DNA of 64,000 nucleotides from Paraliobacillus sp044383835 (GCF_044383835.1 NZ_JBISEP010000012.1:7510-71509), one strand, 5' to 3'. Counted from the stretch's first letter, positions 27,350 to 38,189 are shown. Notes: generated by a model not told the origin, from the letters alone. Translations and numbers: made by a program.

Positions 27350-28315
27350 ATGCTTCAAAATAAAATACCTAAAAGTAAGAAAGTAAGAGTGGAAAATTTA
27401 ATCATAGAGGTTAAGAGAATACTCTTTGGTGCACATGATAAAGGGGGGATCCTCTCTAAGTTATTTATATATGCTCTGTTGATTGGAATCGGGTTTGTCT
27501 ATTTATACCCACTAATCTATATGGGATCTTATAGCTTCAAGTCCTTGGATGATTTATTAAATCCGTTAGTAAATTGGATTCCGTCAGAATTTTATATAGA
27601 AAACTACGAAAAGGCAAATGGTGTAATTAACTTTTTTCAAACTCTAGGAGAAACGCTGTATGTAACGGCATTACCTGCATTAGCTCAAACTGCTGTTGCT
27701 GGTTTGATCGGTTATGGATTTGCACGATTTAAATTTCCATTTCATAAGTCGTTATTCATTTTGGTGCTAGCAACATTCATTATTCCGCCACAAGTATTAA
27801 TGATTCCTAGATATGTCTTTTTTAATGAATTGGGGATTATTGGAAGCGTTCAATCATTTTTGTTGCCAGCATCTTTGGGACAAGGATTAAATAGTGCAAT
27901 ATTTATATTGATTTTCTATCAATTTTTCCGTATGATACCGAGTTCGTTAGAAGAAGCGGCAAATTTAGATGGTGCAGGACATTTTCGCATTTTTATAAAG
28001 ATAGCCGTTCCAATGGCTGTTCCTGCTATTATCATTTCTTTTCTATTCTCATTCGTATGGTACTGGAATGAAACCACCTTAGCCGCGACGTACTTTGGCA
28101 ATGATTTAACTACGTTGCCATTAGAGTTACAACGATTTTCAGCATCTTTCGAGCAGATGAATGCCGCAGAATTAGGAGGATCTGAGAATAAGATAAATGA
28201 GGGGATTAACATGGCAGGTACCATGCTTACGATATTACCGTTATTGATTGTTTACTTCTTAACCCAACGTTGGTTTGTAGAAGGCATTGATCGTTCTGGT
28301 ATTACTGGAGAGTAA
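27350..28315 (+). CDS. Sugar ABC transporter permease (MalG-like), set B
   Basis: This is the partner of the preceding permease, 321 residues, with a ~35-residue charged N-terminal extension before the first helix. Six helices and an EAA loop (LEEAANLDGAGHFRIFIKIAVP) are present. It follows its partner by 20 bases with GGAG upstream. Together they would form the second transport channel of the locus. Confidence 0.9.
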   Translation: MLQNKIPKSKKVRVENLIIEVKRILFGAHDKGGILSKLFIYALLIGIGFVYLYPLIYMGSYSFKSLDDLLNPLVNWIPSEFYIENYEKANGVINFFQTLGETLYVTALPALAQTAVAGLIGYGFARFKFPFHKSLFILVLATFIIPPQVLMIPRYVFFNELGIIGSVQSFLLPASLGQGLNSAIFILIFYQFFRMIPSSLEEAANLDGAGHFRIFIKIAVPMAVPAIIISFLFSFVWYWNETTLAATYFGNDLTTLPLELQRFSASFEQMNAAELGGSENKINEGINMAGTMLTILPLLIVYFLTQRWFVEGIDRSGITGE

Positions 28316-28333
28316 AAACATTTGGGGGTTACT

Positions 28334-29542
28334 ATGTCGAATTTTAATATTATAAATGAAGAAGCAAAAAGAAGCTTTGATTTTTTTTGGAATGAGGCAA
28401 ACGTTGACAAGAATAGTAAAGGGTATGGTCTTATCCTTGATAAGACATGTAAAGGTGCAGAACATGTCGCAAGTATTGCATCTGTTGGTTTTGGTCTGTC
28501 TGCAATCATTATTGGAATTGAGCGAAATTGGATCACATATGAAGAAGGGTACGAACGTACAAAAGGAACATTAGCAACATTTTTGCACAATGTTGATCAT
28601 GTGGGAGGATTTTTCTACCATTTTCTCAATATGAAAACAGCGAAGAAAAATGGTGCTTTTCATGATTGTCCTTCTATTATTGATACCACCTTATTTTTAA
28701 ATGGTGCTATTACTTCCGCAGAGTATTTTAGTGGGGAAATTAGAGAGTTATTTGAACAAATCTATCAAAGGGTCAATTGGGATATGTATTATGATAAAGA
28801 ACGAAATTACTATTATATGGGGTATCATCAAGAAACAGGTGGATTTGGTCAATGGGATATGTATGCAGAACAAATGACGCAATACATTCTTGGGATAGGT
28901 TCTCCTACCTATCCAGTACCAGTAAAAATCTACGGTGGGTTTGAACGTAGGTTAGCGACATATGGTGATTACGAGTTTTATAATGCCCCAGGTGGAGCGT
29001 TATTTGTCCATCAGTTTTCACACGCTTGGTTTAACTTTAAACATTATCAGGACAAAGATGGGGTTAATTGGTTTGATAACTCGGTAAAAGCATCCCTAGC
29101 AAGTCGTCAGTTCTCCATTGATAGTAAAAATAGATACAAAACCTATCATGAGAACTCATGGGGACTAACCGCATGTGAAGGTCCAAATGGTTACATTGTT
29201 CCAGGGACACCTCCATATTGGGAAGAGGTAGATATGCAATTAGATGGGACAGTTGCCCCTTGTGGAGCGGCAGGCTCAATTGTATTTACACCGAAGGAAT
29301 CAATCGAGGCGATGAATTATTATTATGAGAATCACCCTAAACTATGGGGGAAATATGGTTTTCAAGACGCTTATAACCTCGATGTTGAGCCTGAGTGGTA
29401 TGCGGATGGAGTTATAGGCATAGATAAAGGGATCACATTATTGATGATTGAAAATTTTCAAACTGGACTAATATGGGATTTGTATATGAAAAATGATTAT
29501 GTGAAAAGCGCAATAGATAAGCTAGGTTGGAAGAAAGAGTGA
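28334..29542 (+). CDS. Cytoplasmic glucoamylase-like (GH144-type) hydrolase, candidate beta-1,2-glucanase
   Basis: The protein has 402 residues and no signal peptide. I chose ATG 28334, with GGGGG upstream at 28324-28328; the in-frame TTG at 28322 is next to that site. The sequence looks like the (alpha/alpha)6 'glycoamylase' fold: GFGLSAIIIGIE, GGFFYHFLNM, DTTLFLNGAI, an ACEGPNGY motif and a C-terminal YGFQDAYN ... GIDKGITLLMIENFQTG. That ending is typical for family GH144, whose known members cut beta-1,2-glucan or release sophorose from oligosaccharides. The lack of a signal suggests action on imported oligosaccharides. Family assignment is by memory of motifs, not a search. Confidence 0.75.
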   Translation: MSNFNIINEEAKRSFDFFWNEANVDKNSKGYGLILDKTCKGAEHVASIASVGFGLSAIIIGIERNWITYEEGYERTKGTLATFLHNVDHVGGFFYHFLNMKTAKKNGAFHDCPSIIDTTLFLNGAITSAEYFSGEIRELFEQIYQRVNWDMYYDKERNYYYMGYHQETGGFGQWDMYAEQMTQYILGIGSPTYPVPVKIYGGFERRLATYGDYEFYNAPGGALFVHQFSHAWFNFKHYQDKDGVNWFDNSVKASLASRQFSIDSKNRYKTYHENSWGLTACEGPNGYIVPGTPPYWEEVDMQLDGTVAPCGAAGSIVFTPKESIEAMNYYYENHPKLWGKYGFQDAYNLDVEPEWYADGVIGIDKGITLLMIENFQTGLIWDLYMKNDYVKSAIDKLGWKKE

Positions 29543-29593
29543 AGTAACCTTTACTTTTAGAATAGCGCTAATACAAAAGGGAGGAACGCATGA

Positions 29594-32003
29594 ATGATTG
29601 AAATTAAAAACAAACAAATCATCATGGATGGCCAACCGAAATTGATTATGTCTGGTGAAATTCATTATTATCGTTTGCAAAAAGAAGAATGGCAGGATCG
29701 ATTAGATAAATTAAAAGCTGCTGGATGTAATGCTGTTGCGACTTATATTCCTTGGATTATCCATGAGCCACAAGATGGTATCTTTGATCTAAATGGGCAT
29801 ACAAGGCCAGAGCTGAATTTAGCGGAGTATATTGATCTTTGCCACGAGAATGAACTTTATTTTATTGCAAGACCTGGACCTTTTATTATGGCAGAAATGA
29901 AGAATGATGGTATTCCGCACTGGGTCTATGAGAAACATCCTGAAATCATTCCAGTGGGGTGGGACGGAAAAAAAGCGACAACACCAACGCTTGATTATCT
30001 TGCACCAGGATTTTTACAAGAAGTAAAAGTGTGGTATGAAAAAGTTATGAAAGTTATTCAACCACGTCTTTATCAGCATGACGGAAATATTATTGCCGTC
30101 CAATTAGATAACGAAATCGGGATGCTATCTTGGGTAAGTAATACACCAGATTTAACAGATTTTGTGATCGATGCGTTTATCGGTTGGTTGGATAACCGAT
30201 ATGGAAAAATGGAGCTTAATAAGCGTTATCCTTTTATAAGACAAAAAGCAGATCATTACAGACAAGCTATTCGATCACCAAAGGAAGCTTATACACTAGA
30301 ACTCCACCGAGACCTTGGACATTACATGCGTCATCGTTTCACTAAATATGTGCAGACGCTACGACAATATGCAGAAGAAAATGGTGTGTTAGATATACCA
30401 TTTATCGTAAATATTCATGGAACCGGTGGAGGAAGAGGATTTACTTATCCGATTGGGATTAGTCAGTTATATGAATCATATACACAAGCGGACGGTTACT
30501 TATCTGGTTCCGACCATTACTTTGGAGACATTTCAGGATCTATACTTAATTAATGGTTTAATGGACGCGGTTCATAATGAAGATCAACCGTTAACATCAT
30601 TAGAATTCAACTGTGGTGATGGCAATTTTGGAGAAACCTATGGTGGCAGATATGATCCTTCAGCAGCAGATTTAAAAACGAGAATGAGTGTTGCACAAGG
30701 TAACCGATTACTAAATTATTATTTATTTGCTGGTGGTAGAAACTATCGAACGGATTGGAAATTAAACGATGGAAATGACCGAATTGCAACAACAGGAGAG
30801 AGACATGGTTTTGCTGCTCCAGTTAATCCAGAAGGAGAATTAAATTATACGTATCCTCGCTTGGCACAATCGATCAAGACCATGATGGCTGTCTCTGATA
30901 AACTTGCGGTTATGAATGAGGAATACGATGCTGTCGCATTCGGATTTATTCCTGACTATTATATGACTGAATATCACTATCCATTGAGCGAAAAAGTCAA
31001 GGAGATGCATCATAACCTTACAGCAAATCGAGCACATGGCGCATGGGAAATCATGGCAAGAGCAATGCTTCTTGCAGGCTATCGCTTTACAGCAGTAGAT
31101 GTACAAAATAAAGTTTTAGATCCAAAGGAAACAAAAACTATCGCATTACCTTCAGCGAGTTATATGGCTAGAGAGGTCCAAACAAAATTAGTCAATTTCT
31201 TAAATGAAGGTGGAGGATTACTGCTATACGGTGAAGTTCCTATTTACGATATGGAAGGTAAAGACTGCACGATTTTAGCACGTGCATTAGGGGTGAGCTA
31301 TGCTGGGCATAAACAAGCAACGCAGGAGTACTTTTTGTCTGTAGAGACTGACCCGAATAGTTTCATCGGCCCAAATCCACAAGTTAGAACGCATGTTGCT
31401 CAGCTTTTTAATGTGACACATGCGAAGGCAATGTTACGTGTCTACGGAACCAATGAAATTTGTGGGTTTGAATCAAAGGTAGGTAAAGGAACAGCAGTTT
31501 CTATTACAACAGCATATCGTTGTGATATTAATTTGTTTGAAAAGGTGTTAGAGCGCTTAGGCACAAGTGTTAATCTTAAACATAATTTTAAGCACCATGG
31601 CATCTTCATGACGTCTGTAAAAAATAATGAGGAGCGATTTTTACATGTGTTAAATTTAGACGGGTTCGACAAAGCCTTTCAAGTAGAAATGTTTAACAAA
31701 CCATTATTTGAAGGGAGAGAACTTGAAGTTCAACAGAAAGAAGGGCTTATGCTACCATTAAATGTACAAATTAATGAACATGTTAAAATCAACTATTCTA
31801 CGGCAGAAATCATGGAAGTAAAAAAGGAATCAATCGAATTTCGTTTAACACAAAGTAAGGATGTTATAGCAATAGAAACATCGTTAGAAATCGTTTCTAA
31901 AAGTGATTATAAATTAGAAAGGGTCTCAACAAAACGTGTGTTGATTCATTCGAAAAAACACGCCAAAGTAGATAACCAATTAATCGTACACTTCCGAGTA
32001 TAA
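29594..32003 (+). pseudogene. GH35 paralogue split by a frameshift near 30530
   Basis: The two overlapping frames together make one GH35 enzyme of roughly 800 residues. The first (29594 to the stop near 30553) carries EIHYYRLQ, RPGPFIMAE and the acid/base Glu ~174 in QLDNEIG. The second frame continues from about 30530 with TFQDLYLING, the nucleophile Glu in TSLEFNCGDG and the C-terminal domains, to 32003. The break lies after GSDHYFGDI. Alignment with the intact paralogue at 13612 shows about three codons missing there, so a deletion of 3n+2 (probably eight) bases fits better than a single-base sequencing slip. The acid/base and nucleophile are thus in different frames and the enzyme should be dead. 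Its start is good (GGGAGG upstream). Confidence 0.8.
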
Positions 32004-32054
32004 ATGGTACTAACGTGATGTAATTCATTGTGATTTGAGTAGTGTATAGCAAAT

Positions 32055-32068
32055 TTGAAACGTTTCAA
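32055..32068. promoter_or_regulatory. Operator palindrome, copy 3, before the GH3 gene
   Basis: TTGAAACGTTTCAA is identical to the site before the LacI-type gene and lies 34 bases before the GH3 start codon. It is the best evidence that this gene and the phosphorylase are under the same regulator. Confidence 0.7.
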
Positions 32069-32101
32069 TCACAAGATACTATGGATATGGAGGCGAAGCA
32101 A

Positions 32102-34267
32102 ATGACAGATGTAAGAGTAACTAAGCTATTAGAAAAGATGACACTTGACGAAAAAATAGATCAATTAATGCAATTAGCAGCATTCTTTTATGATGGTGCA
32201 AGTAGTGATGGAGAGATTACTGGACCAATGGAGGATTTGGGAATTAGTAAGCAAACGATTCATAACAGTGGATCAGTATTAGGTGGATCTGGGGCAAAAG
32301 AGGTAATCAGTATCCAAAAGGAACATTTAAAGACTAATCGTTTAGGCATCCCTCTATTAATAATGGCAGATATCATACATGGATTTAAAACGATTTTCCC
32401 CGTTCCATTGGCAATTGGAAGTTCATGGGATGTTCGACTGGCTGAAAAAAGCGCAGAAATTGCAGCACTAGAAGCATCGGTTGCTGGAGTACATGTAACG
32501 TTTGCTCCGATGGTAGATTTGGTACGTGATCCTCGTTGGGGCCGTGTGATGGAAACAACGGGTGAAGATCCGTTCCTAAATGGTGAATTTGCAAAAGCAT
32601 TTGTTAGAGGATTCCAAGGAGAGAATGTAACCAATGATACAAATCGTGTTGCTGCTTGTGTGAAGCATTTTGCTGCATATGGCGCTCCAGAGGGTGGCAG
32701 GGATTATAATACGGTAAACATGTCAGAGCGTGACTTAAGAGAAAACTATCTACCGGCATATAAAGCAGCCTTAGATGCCGGTGCACAAATGGTAATGACT
32801 GCTTTTAATACGGTAGATGGTATTCCTGCAAGCGGAAATGAAAAATTAATGCGTGAGTTATTACGTGATGAGTGGGGATTTGATGGCGTTGTGATCTCCG
32901 ACTGGGGTGCGATAAAAGAGATGATTCCACATGGAATTGCTGCAGATGAGTCCGAAGCGGCAAAAAAAGGTCTGAAAGCTGGTGTGGACATCGAAATGAT
33001 GACTTCTACGTATGTTAAAAACCTCCAGACACTTGTAGAACAGGGAGGAATTTCAGAGGAATTAATAAATGAATCTGTACGACGTATTTTGCAATTGAAA
33101 GAAAAATTGGGTTTATTTGAAAATCCCTATCGTGGAGCTAATGAACAATTGGAAGAGGAGTTAGTATTTAGCGAAGAGCATCGACAAATAGCTTGTGAGC
33201 TTGCAACTAAATCAAGTGTACTATTAAAAAACAAGCATGTTTTGCCATTAGATAGAGAACAAAAAGTTGCTTTAATTGGCCCGTTTGCTCATAACGGAGA
33301 TGTTTTAGGACCATGGTCTTGGGCGGGGTCTAGAGAAAATGCTGTAAAAGTAGACGAGGGAATAAAAACGAAAATTGATCCGGTCAACTTAATTGTTGCT
33401 CAAGGCTGTGATATAGATACGGGAACAGAGGAACAAGTAGCAAAAGCTGTTCAAGCAGCAAGTACGGCAGATGTAATCGTACTAGCGCTTGGTGAACGTT
33501 CTGAAATGAGTGGAGAAGCAGGTTGTCGTGCTGATATTCGTTTGCCTCAAGTGCAGCTAGACTTAATCAAAGAAATGAAAAAATTAACTAAACCAATTGC
33601 AATTGTACTATTCAATGGTCGTCCATTAGATCTTCATGGAGTGCTTGATCAAGCAGATGCTGTCTTAGAAGCTTGGTACCCGGGATCGGAAGCTGGAACC
33701 GCCATTGCCGATTTGTTATATGGCGATGTAAACCCGTCTGGAAAGCTACCTATGTCTTTTCCATATTCAGTAGGGCAGGTTCCTGTTTATTACAATCATT
33801 ATAATACAGGGCGTCCTGACATTAATAAGAGCCCGGCAGAGCGTTATGTATCCAAATACTTAGATATTCCAAATGAACCATTATTACCATTTGGTTTTGG
33901 ATTAAGCTACACAACGTTTCAATACAGTGATACGAAAATATCTTCAGATACTTTAACATCCGATAGTGAAATAACTATTTCTACCCACATAACGAATACA
34001 GGAAATGTGGCAGGAGAAGAAGTAGTTCAACTCTATGTACGTGACATGGTCGGTGAAGTGGTACGTCCGATAAAAGAATTAAAAGGGTATGAAAAAGTAC
34101 ACCTCAACCCAGGAGAAAAAAAAGAAGTTACCTTTATTTTAACAGAAGAACAGCTACGCTATTTTCATGCTGATTTATCATTTACTAGTGATCCTGGCAA
34201 GTTCACCGTATTTGTCGGGCCGAATAGTGTAGACGGTGCCGAACTTACTTTTGAGTTAATTAATTAA
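32102..34267 (+). CDS. GH3 beta-glucosidase, likely sophorose/sophoro-oligosaccharide active
   Basis: This is a cytoplasmic family-3 glycosidase, 721 residues. I chose ATG 32102, with GGAGGCG seven bases upstream; the in-frame GTG at 32042 would place the operator inside the gene. The N-terminal barrel has KHFAAYGAPEGGRDYN and the nucleophile Asp ~267 in VVISDWGAI. The alpha/beta sandwich domain holds LGERSEMSGEAGCR, and a fibronectin-III-like domain closes the protein (from about residue 620, VVQLYVRD). Size and the pairing with a GH94 gene directly downstream match the Listeria lin1840/lin1839 pair, where the GH3 enzyme splits sophorose and short beta-1,2-oligosaccharides. That match is from memory. 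It liberates glucose from products of the locus. Confidence 0.9.
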   Translation: MTDVRVTKLLEKMTLDEKIDQLMQLAAFFYDGASSDGEITGPMEDLGISKQTIHNSGSVLGGSGAKEVISIQKEHLKTNRLGIPLLIMADIIHGFKTIFPVPLAIGSSWDVRLAEKSAEIAALEASVAGVHVTFAPMVDLVRDPRWGRVMETTGEDPFLNGEFAKAFVRGFQGENVTNDTNRVAACVKHFAAYGAPEGGRDYNTVNMSERDLRENYLPAYKAALDAGAQMVMTAFNTVDGIPASGNEKLMRELLRDEWGFDGVVISDWGAIKEMIPHGIAADESEAAKKGLKAGVDIEMMTSTYVKNLQTLVEQGGISEELINESVRRILQLKEKLGLFENPYRGANEQLEEELVFSEEHRQIACELATKSSVLLKNKHVLPLDREQKVALIGPFAHNGDVLGPWSWAGSRENAVKVDEGIKTKIDPVNLIVAQGCDIDTGTEEQVAKAVQAASTADVIVLALGERSEMSGEAGCRADIRLPQVQLDLIKEMKKLTKPIAIVLFNGRPLDLHGVLDQADAVLEAWYPGSEAGTAIADLLYGDVNPSGKLPMSFPYSVGQVPVYYNHYNTGRPDINKSPAERYVSKYLDIPNEPLLPFGFGLSYTTFQYSDTKISSDTLTSDSEITISTHITNTGNVAGEEVVQLYVRDMVGEVVRPIKELKGYEKVHLNPGEKKEVTFILTEEQLRYFHADLSFTSDPGKFTVFVGPNSVDGAELTFELIN

Positions 34268-34283
34268 AGAGAGGGGATATAAA

Positions 34284-37200
34284 ATGATTGAAACAACTAT
34301 AACGAATTCAACCCAACTTAAGGCAGCTGATTTGCAATTTACTTTTTTAAATAGTGGGGATATCTTGGAAGCAACTTATAAAAATGTCATGGTAAATCAA
34401 TGGGTAGCAAATCCAGTAGATGGTTCTTTAAATAACCTCTATCTACGTGTACATCGTGACAATAAAATACAAGTCACTCCGCTATTAGGGGTGAATGCTA
34501 ATAGTAAAGTTGCATTTGCTGAAGATCAAGTAATATGGACTGGATCATTTGATGTAGTAGACTATGAAGTGAGATTTCATTTAACAGAACATGGTGTTTG
34601 GTTCTGGGAAGTTAACTTGGACGGCAATGGTGTAGAGGTGGAAGTTATATACGGTCAAGATATCGGCATTGCAGATAAAGGCGCTGTTCGAAATAATGAA
34701 GCATATTTAGCACAATATATTGACCACTCTGTCTATGAAGACAGTGAGTTCGGGTATGTCGTTTGCTCTAGACAAAATCAAGGTCAATCTACAGGGTTTC
34801 CTTATCTTCAACAAGGATCTTTAACAAAGTCAGTTGGATATTCGACTGATGGCTACCAATTTTTTGGACTATCTTATAAAGAAACCAATCAACCAGAAAT
34901 TGCAATCAAAGATTTACCTAATGAAGTGTACCAATATGAATTTGCTTATACCGGTTTACAGTCTGAAAAAGTCTGTCTAGACAGCAATAAACAATTTGTG
35001 TTTTATGGGTTATTTGCTGAGGATCACAAAGATGCAGTAATAGGCTTAGAGTATAAAGATGTTGTTGAAAAGGCTTGGAATGAAATAAAAGAGAAGAAAA
35101 GTAAGACTAGGTTGCCAGTAGCTAAAGTGAGTCGACAGCAAAATATTGGCGAACCGTTGAAAACAGATACACTTACAATGGAAGAAATTGAAGCTTATTA
35201 CCCTATTCGTCATCACGAGGAATGGGATGGTGATACATTACTTTCGTTTTTTACAGCTAACCATGAACATGTGGTATTGAAGGAAAAGGAATTGGTGGTA
35301 GAACGTCCGCACGGTCATATTCTAATGAGTGGAAACAATCACAAATTAAATGAAAATACGATTACTACTACAACGTTTATGTATGGAATCTTTAATGCAC
35401 AATTAGTTATAGGAAACACAAATTTTAACAAGATGATGTCTAATGCGCGTAATGCTTTAAATATTATGAAAACGTCAGGTCAGCGTATTTATGTGGAGGT
35501 TGATGGCTGTTACCACTTACTAACTATGCCTTCTTGTTATGAAATTGGATTTAATTATACACGTTGGTATTATAAAACGGCTACAGATACAATTGTTATT
35601 ACAACTTATACAATAGTAGATTCACCTGAGGTTCACCTTCATGTAAGGTCAGAAAATGGAAAGGAAAATCGATATTTAGTCACTAATCAAGTAACACTAA
35701 ATACTAATGAGCAAGATGTACCTTTCCAGATAGAACGACAGGGTAAGGAAATGATATTCACTGCTCATGAGTCTTCCGATAGTGCGAACATTTATCCAGA
35801 TCTTTCCTATCGACTCGATATAAATGGAGCAAGTTTTGAAGTAGCTGGAGAAGAAAAATTGGTAACAAATGTAGAAAAAAATACAGCATCTTTAGTTGTG
35901 TTTGAAATTAACCCTTCTAATGAATGGAATATAGCAATACAGGGTTCTCTAGAAGGAAAAGGAATCCCGTTTTCCGAGCGACATCCTGAGAAAGAAATTG
36001 TCAGTTATCGTGACTATTATAAAAAAGTAATGAACGGGTTTAGCTTGACAAAGGATGGTAAAACTATTCCTGAAATAAACAAAGTAAACACGCTGGCATG
36101 GTGGTATACACACAATATGCTTGTCCACTTCTCCGTTCCGCATGGTCTAGAACAGTATGGAGGAGCTGCATGGGGTACTCGTGATGTATGTCAAGGACCA
36201 GTGGAATATTTCATGACAACTCAAAAATATGATATTGTAAAAGAAATTATTAAAACCGTTTTCATGCATCAATTTGAGGATGATGGTAACTGGCCGCAGT
36301 GGTTTATGTTTGATAAATATTCCCACATAAAAGCAGGAGAAAGTCATGGCGATATTATCGTTTGGCCATTAAAAGTGTTAGCAGACTATCTAGCTGTTAC
36401 AGGAGACTATGCAATCCTAGATGAGAAAGTTCCTTATACGAAACGCGGCACACACGTATTTACAGAGGAATCATATACGATTTATGACCACGCTAAAAAG
36501 GAGATCGCTTACATTAAAGAGCATTTCTTACACGGGACACACTTATCTTCTTATGGTGATGGTGACTGGGATGATACACTTCAACCAGCGAATGCTCAAC
36601 TAAAGCAGTACATGGTTTCGAGTTGGACGGTTGCTTTAACTTATCAAGTGTTTGATAAGCTTTCTAGTGTACTTGATTCATTTGATCGTAAAGATGCAGA
36701 AGAATTAAGAGCACTTGCTGATGGTATTGAAGAAGATTTTAATAAGTATATGCTAGATACGGGTGTCGTTCCTGGTTTTATTTACATGGAAGATCCTGAA
36801 GAAGTAGAATTAATGCTTCACCCACACGATCAAAAAACAGGAATAAATTACCGTCTATTACCAATGCAACGTAGTATCATTAGTGAACTGTTTACTAAGG
36901 AACAAGCAGAACAACATTATCGAATTATTAGAGAAAATTTGTATTGCCCGGATGGGGTTCGTTTGATGAATCGACCTGCTAATTATAAAGGTGGAATCAG
37001 CACGCACTTCCAACGAGCAGAAACAGCTGCAAACTTCGGTCGTGAAATTGGATTACATTATGTTCATGCTCACATTCGCTTCGTGGAGGCGATGGCTAAA
37101 CTTGGTAAAAAGGAAGAAGTTTGGAGCGGTTTAGAAAAAATTAATCCAGTCGGAATACAAGCTGTTGTGCCAAATGCTGAGCGTAGACAAAGTAATGCAT

Positions 37201-37625
37201 ACTTTAGTTCTTCAGATGGTATGTTTCCTACACGTTATGATGCACAAGACAACTTTGATAAGCTACGAGATGGTTCGGTTAAAGTTAAAGGTGGTTGGAG
37301 AATTTACTCCAGTGGCCCTGGAATATATATGAATCAATTAATATCAAATGGTTTGGGGATTCGTCCAAAAGGTGGCGGTGTGATTATTGATCCGGTACTA
37401 CCTGATGCATTTGATGGGCTAGAGTTTCATTTTCAAATAAACAACATGCCAGTAACTTTTATTTATCATTTAGGAAACAATGACTGTAGAGTTTCGATTA
37501 ATGGAAAACAAATACAAGCTAAAAGAACTGAAAATCGCTACCGTCAAACAGGAGTATACATTAGCAAGGAACAACTAGAAAGTAACTTAGACAAACAAAG
37601 AAACGTTATTGAAATATACTGCTAA
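34284..37625 (+). CDS. GH94 phosphorylase, candidate 1,2-beta-oligoglucan phosphorylase
   Basis: The protein has 1113 residues, no signal peptide, with an AGAGAGGGG site upstream. Its layout is that of the long GH94 enzymes: N-terminal beta-sandwich domains (about 1-560), a catalytic (alpha/alpha)6 barrel (about 590-1030) and a C-terminal beta-domain. In the barrel, HMLVHFSVPHGLEQYGGAAWGTRD and GDGDWDDTL (about residue 757-765, containing the presumed general acid Asp) are characteristic. Length and motifs agree with the Listeria 1,2-beta-oligoglucan phosphorylase, which cuts sophoro-oligosaccharides with phosphate to alpha-glucose 1-phosphate. Another beta-glucan phosphorylase specificity is possible. 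It follows GH3 by 16 bases and ends at a strong terminator. Confidence 0.85.
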   Translation: MIETTITNSTQLKAADLQFTFLNSGDILEATYKNVMVNQWVANPVDGSLNNLYLRVHRDNKIQVTPLLGVNANSKVAFAEDQVIWTGSFDVVDYEVRFHLTEHGVWFWEVNLDGNGVEVEVIYGQDIGIADKGAVRNNEAYLAQYIDHSVYEDSEFGYVVCSRQNQGQSTGFPYLQQGSLTKSVGYSTDGYQFFGLSYKETNQPEIAIKDLPNEVYQYEFAYTGLQSEKVCLDSNKQFVFYGLFAEDHKDAVIGLEYKDVVEKAWNEIKEKKSKTRLPVAKVSRQQNIGEPLKTDTLTMEEIEAYYPIRHHEEWDGDTLLSFFTANHEHVVLKEKELVVERPHGHILMSGNNHKLNENTITTTTFMYGIFNAQLVIGNTNFNKMMSNARNALNIMKTSGQRIYVEVDGCYHLLTMPSCYEIGFNYTRWYYKTATDTIVITTYTIVDSPEVHLHVRSENGKENRYLVTNQVTLNTNEQDVPFQIERQGKEMIFTAHESSDSANIYPDLSYRLDINGASFEVAGEEKLVTNVEKNTASLVVFEINPSNEWNIAIQGSLEGKGIPFSERHPEKEIVSYRDYYKKVMNGFSLTKDGKTIPEINKVNTLAWWYTHNMLVHFSVPHGLEQYGGAAWGTRDVCQGPVEYFMTTQKYDIVKEIIKTVFMHQFEDDGNWPQWFMFDKYSHIKAGESHGDIIVWPLKVLADYLAVTGDYAILDEKVPYTKRGTHVFTEESYTIYDHAKKEIAYIKEHFLHGTHLSSYGDGDWDDTLQPANAQLKQYMVSSWTVALTYQVFDKLSSVLDSFDRKDAEELRALADGIEEDFNKYMLDTGVVPGFIYMEDPEEVELMLHPHDQKTGINYRLLPMQRSIISELFTKEQAEQHYRIIRENLYCPDGVRLMNRPANYKGGISTHFQRAETAANFGREIGLHYVHAHIRFVEAMAKLGKKEEVWSGLEKINPVGIQAVVPNAERRQSNAYFSSSDGMFPTRYDAQDNFDKLRDGSVKVKGGWRIYSSGPGIYMNQLISNGLGIRPKGGGVIIDPVLPDAFDGLEFHFQINNMPVTFIYHLGNNDCRVSINGKQIQAKRTENRYRQTGVYISKEQLESNLDKQRNVIEIYC

Positions 37626-37655
37626 GGTGTATGTCCCTTTTTATGCATTGAATAT

Positions 37656-37691
37656 CGGAAGGGCGCTCTCTTGCTCTTCCGTTTTTATTTT
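37656..37691 (+). terminator. Terminator after the GH94 gene
   Basis: CGGAAGGGC (37656-37664) pairs with GCTCTTCCG (37673-37681), one G-T wobble, followed by TTTTTATTTT. Confidence 0.85.
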
Positions 37692-38175
37692 AAAGTTAAT
37701 TGTTATAAAGTGTGGGATTTATTGTAGGTGTGAAGGTGATAATATTTCATTTGTGGGTTTCCCTTGTCCAAAAAACGAATATGCTTTGTGATATTGCTCT
37801 CCATATGAAGTGAATATCAAGTATTTATTAATTGATAAACAAGAAGGGATGCCGGCTTATAGAGTTGATGTACTAAATGTGTAGAGGATTTGCTTTGTTA
37901 GAAGAGGAAGAAAGTAGGGGAAAGGGAAAGATGTTTCGATTTTTAATAGAAGCGCACATAACAATGAATAGAATCGAAGACAATTTGAATTCCCAAAATT
38001 TCATTTATTAAGCGGAGTAAGAATTGGAAAATAAATTATCGAATAATTTGTATGGGAGATTGTCTTCAATACGCAGATAGATCTTTTAAACCAACGTGGT
38101 TGTTAAGAAGAGATTGTTTTAATGAGGACGATTTGCCTTCGAATGATGATTTACTAGTTACATCCATATCTTAGG
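37692..38175 (+). other. Non-coding stretch with possible gene relics
   Basis: About 480 bases hold no intact gene. Short open pieces read like real protein (for example YRVDVLNV near 37860-37880 and DLPSNDDLLVTS near 38130-38170) but are broken by many stops. This may be the remains of one deleted gene. No promoter could be placed with confidence for the GH13 gene that follows. Confidence 0.35.
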
Positions 38176-38189
38176 AAGGAGGAGAATTA

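Noticed and set aside
32042..32101. GTG 32042 as the start of GH3
   Set aside because: It would put the operator palindrome in the coding region and has no ribosome site; ATG 32102 has GGAGGCG.
37609..37791. A 60-residue gene after GH94
   Set aside because: It overlaps the GH94 end and the terminator and has no ribosome site.
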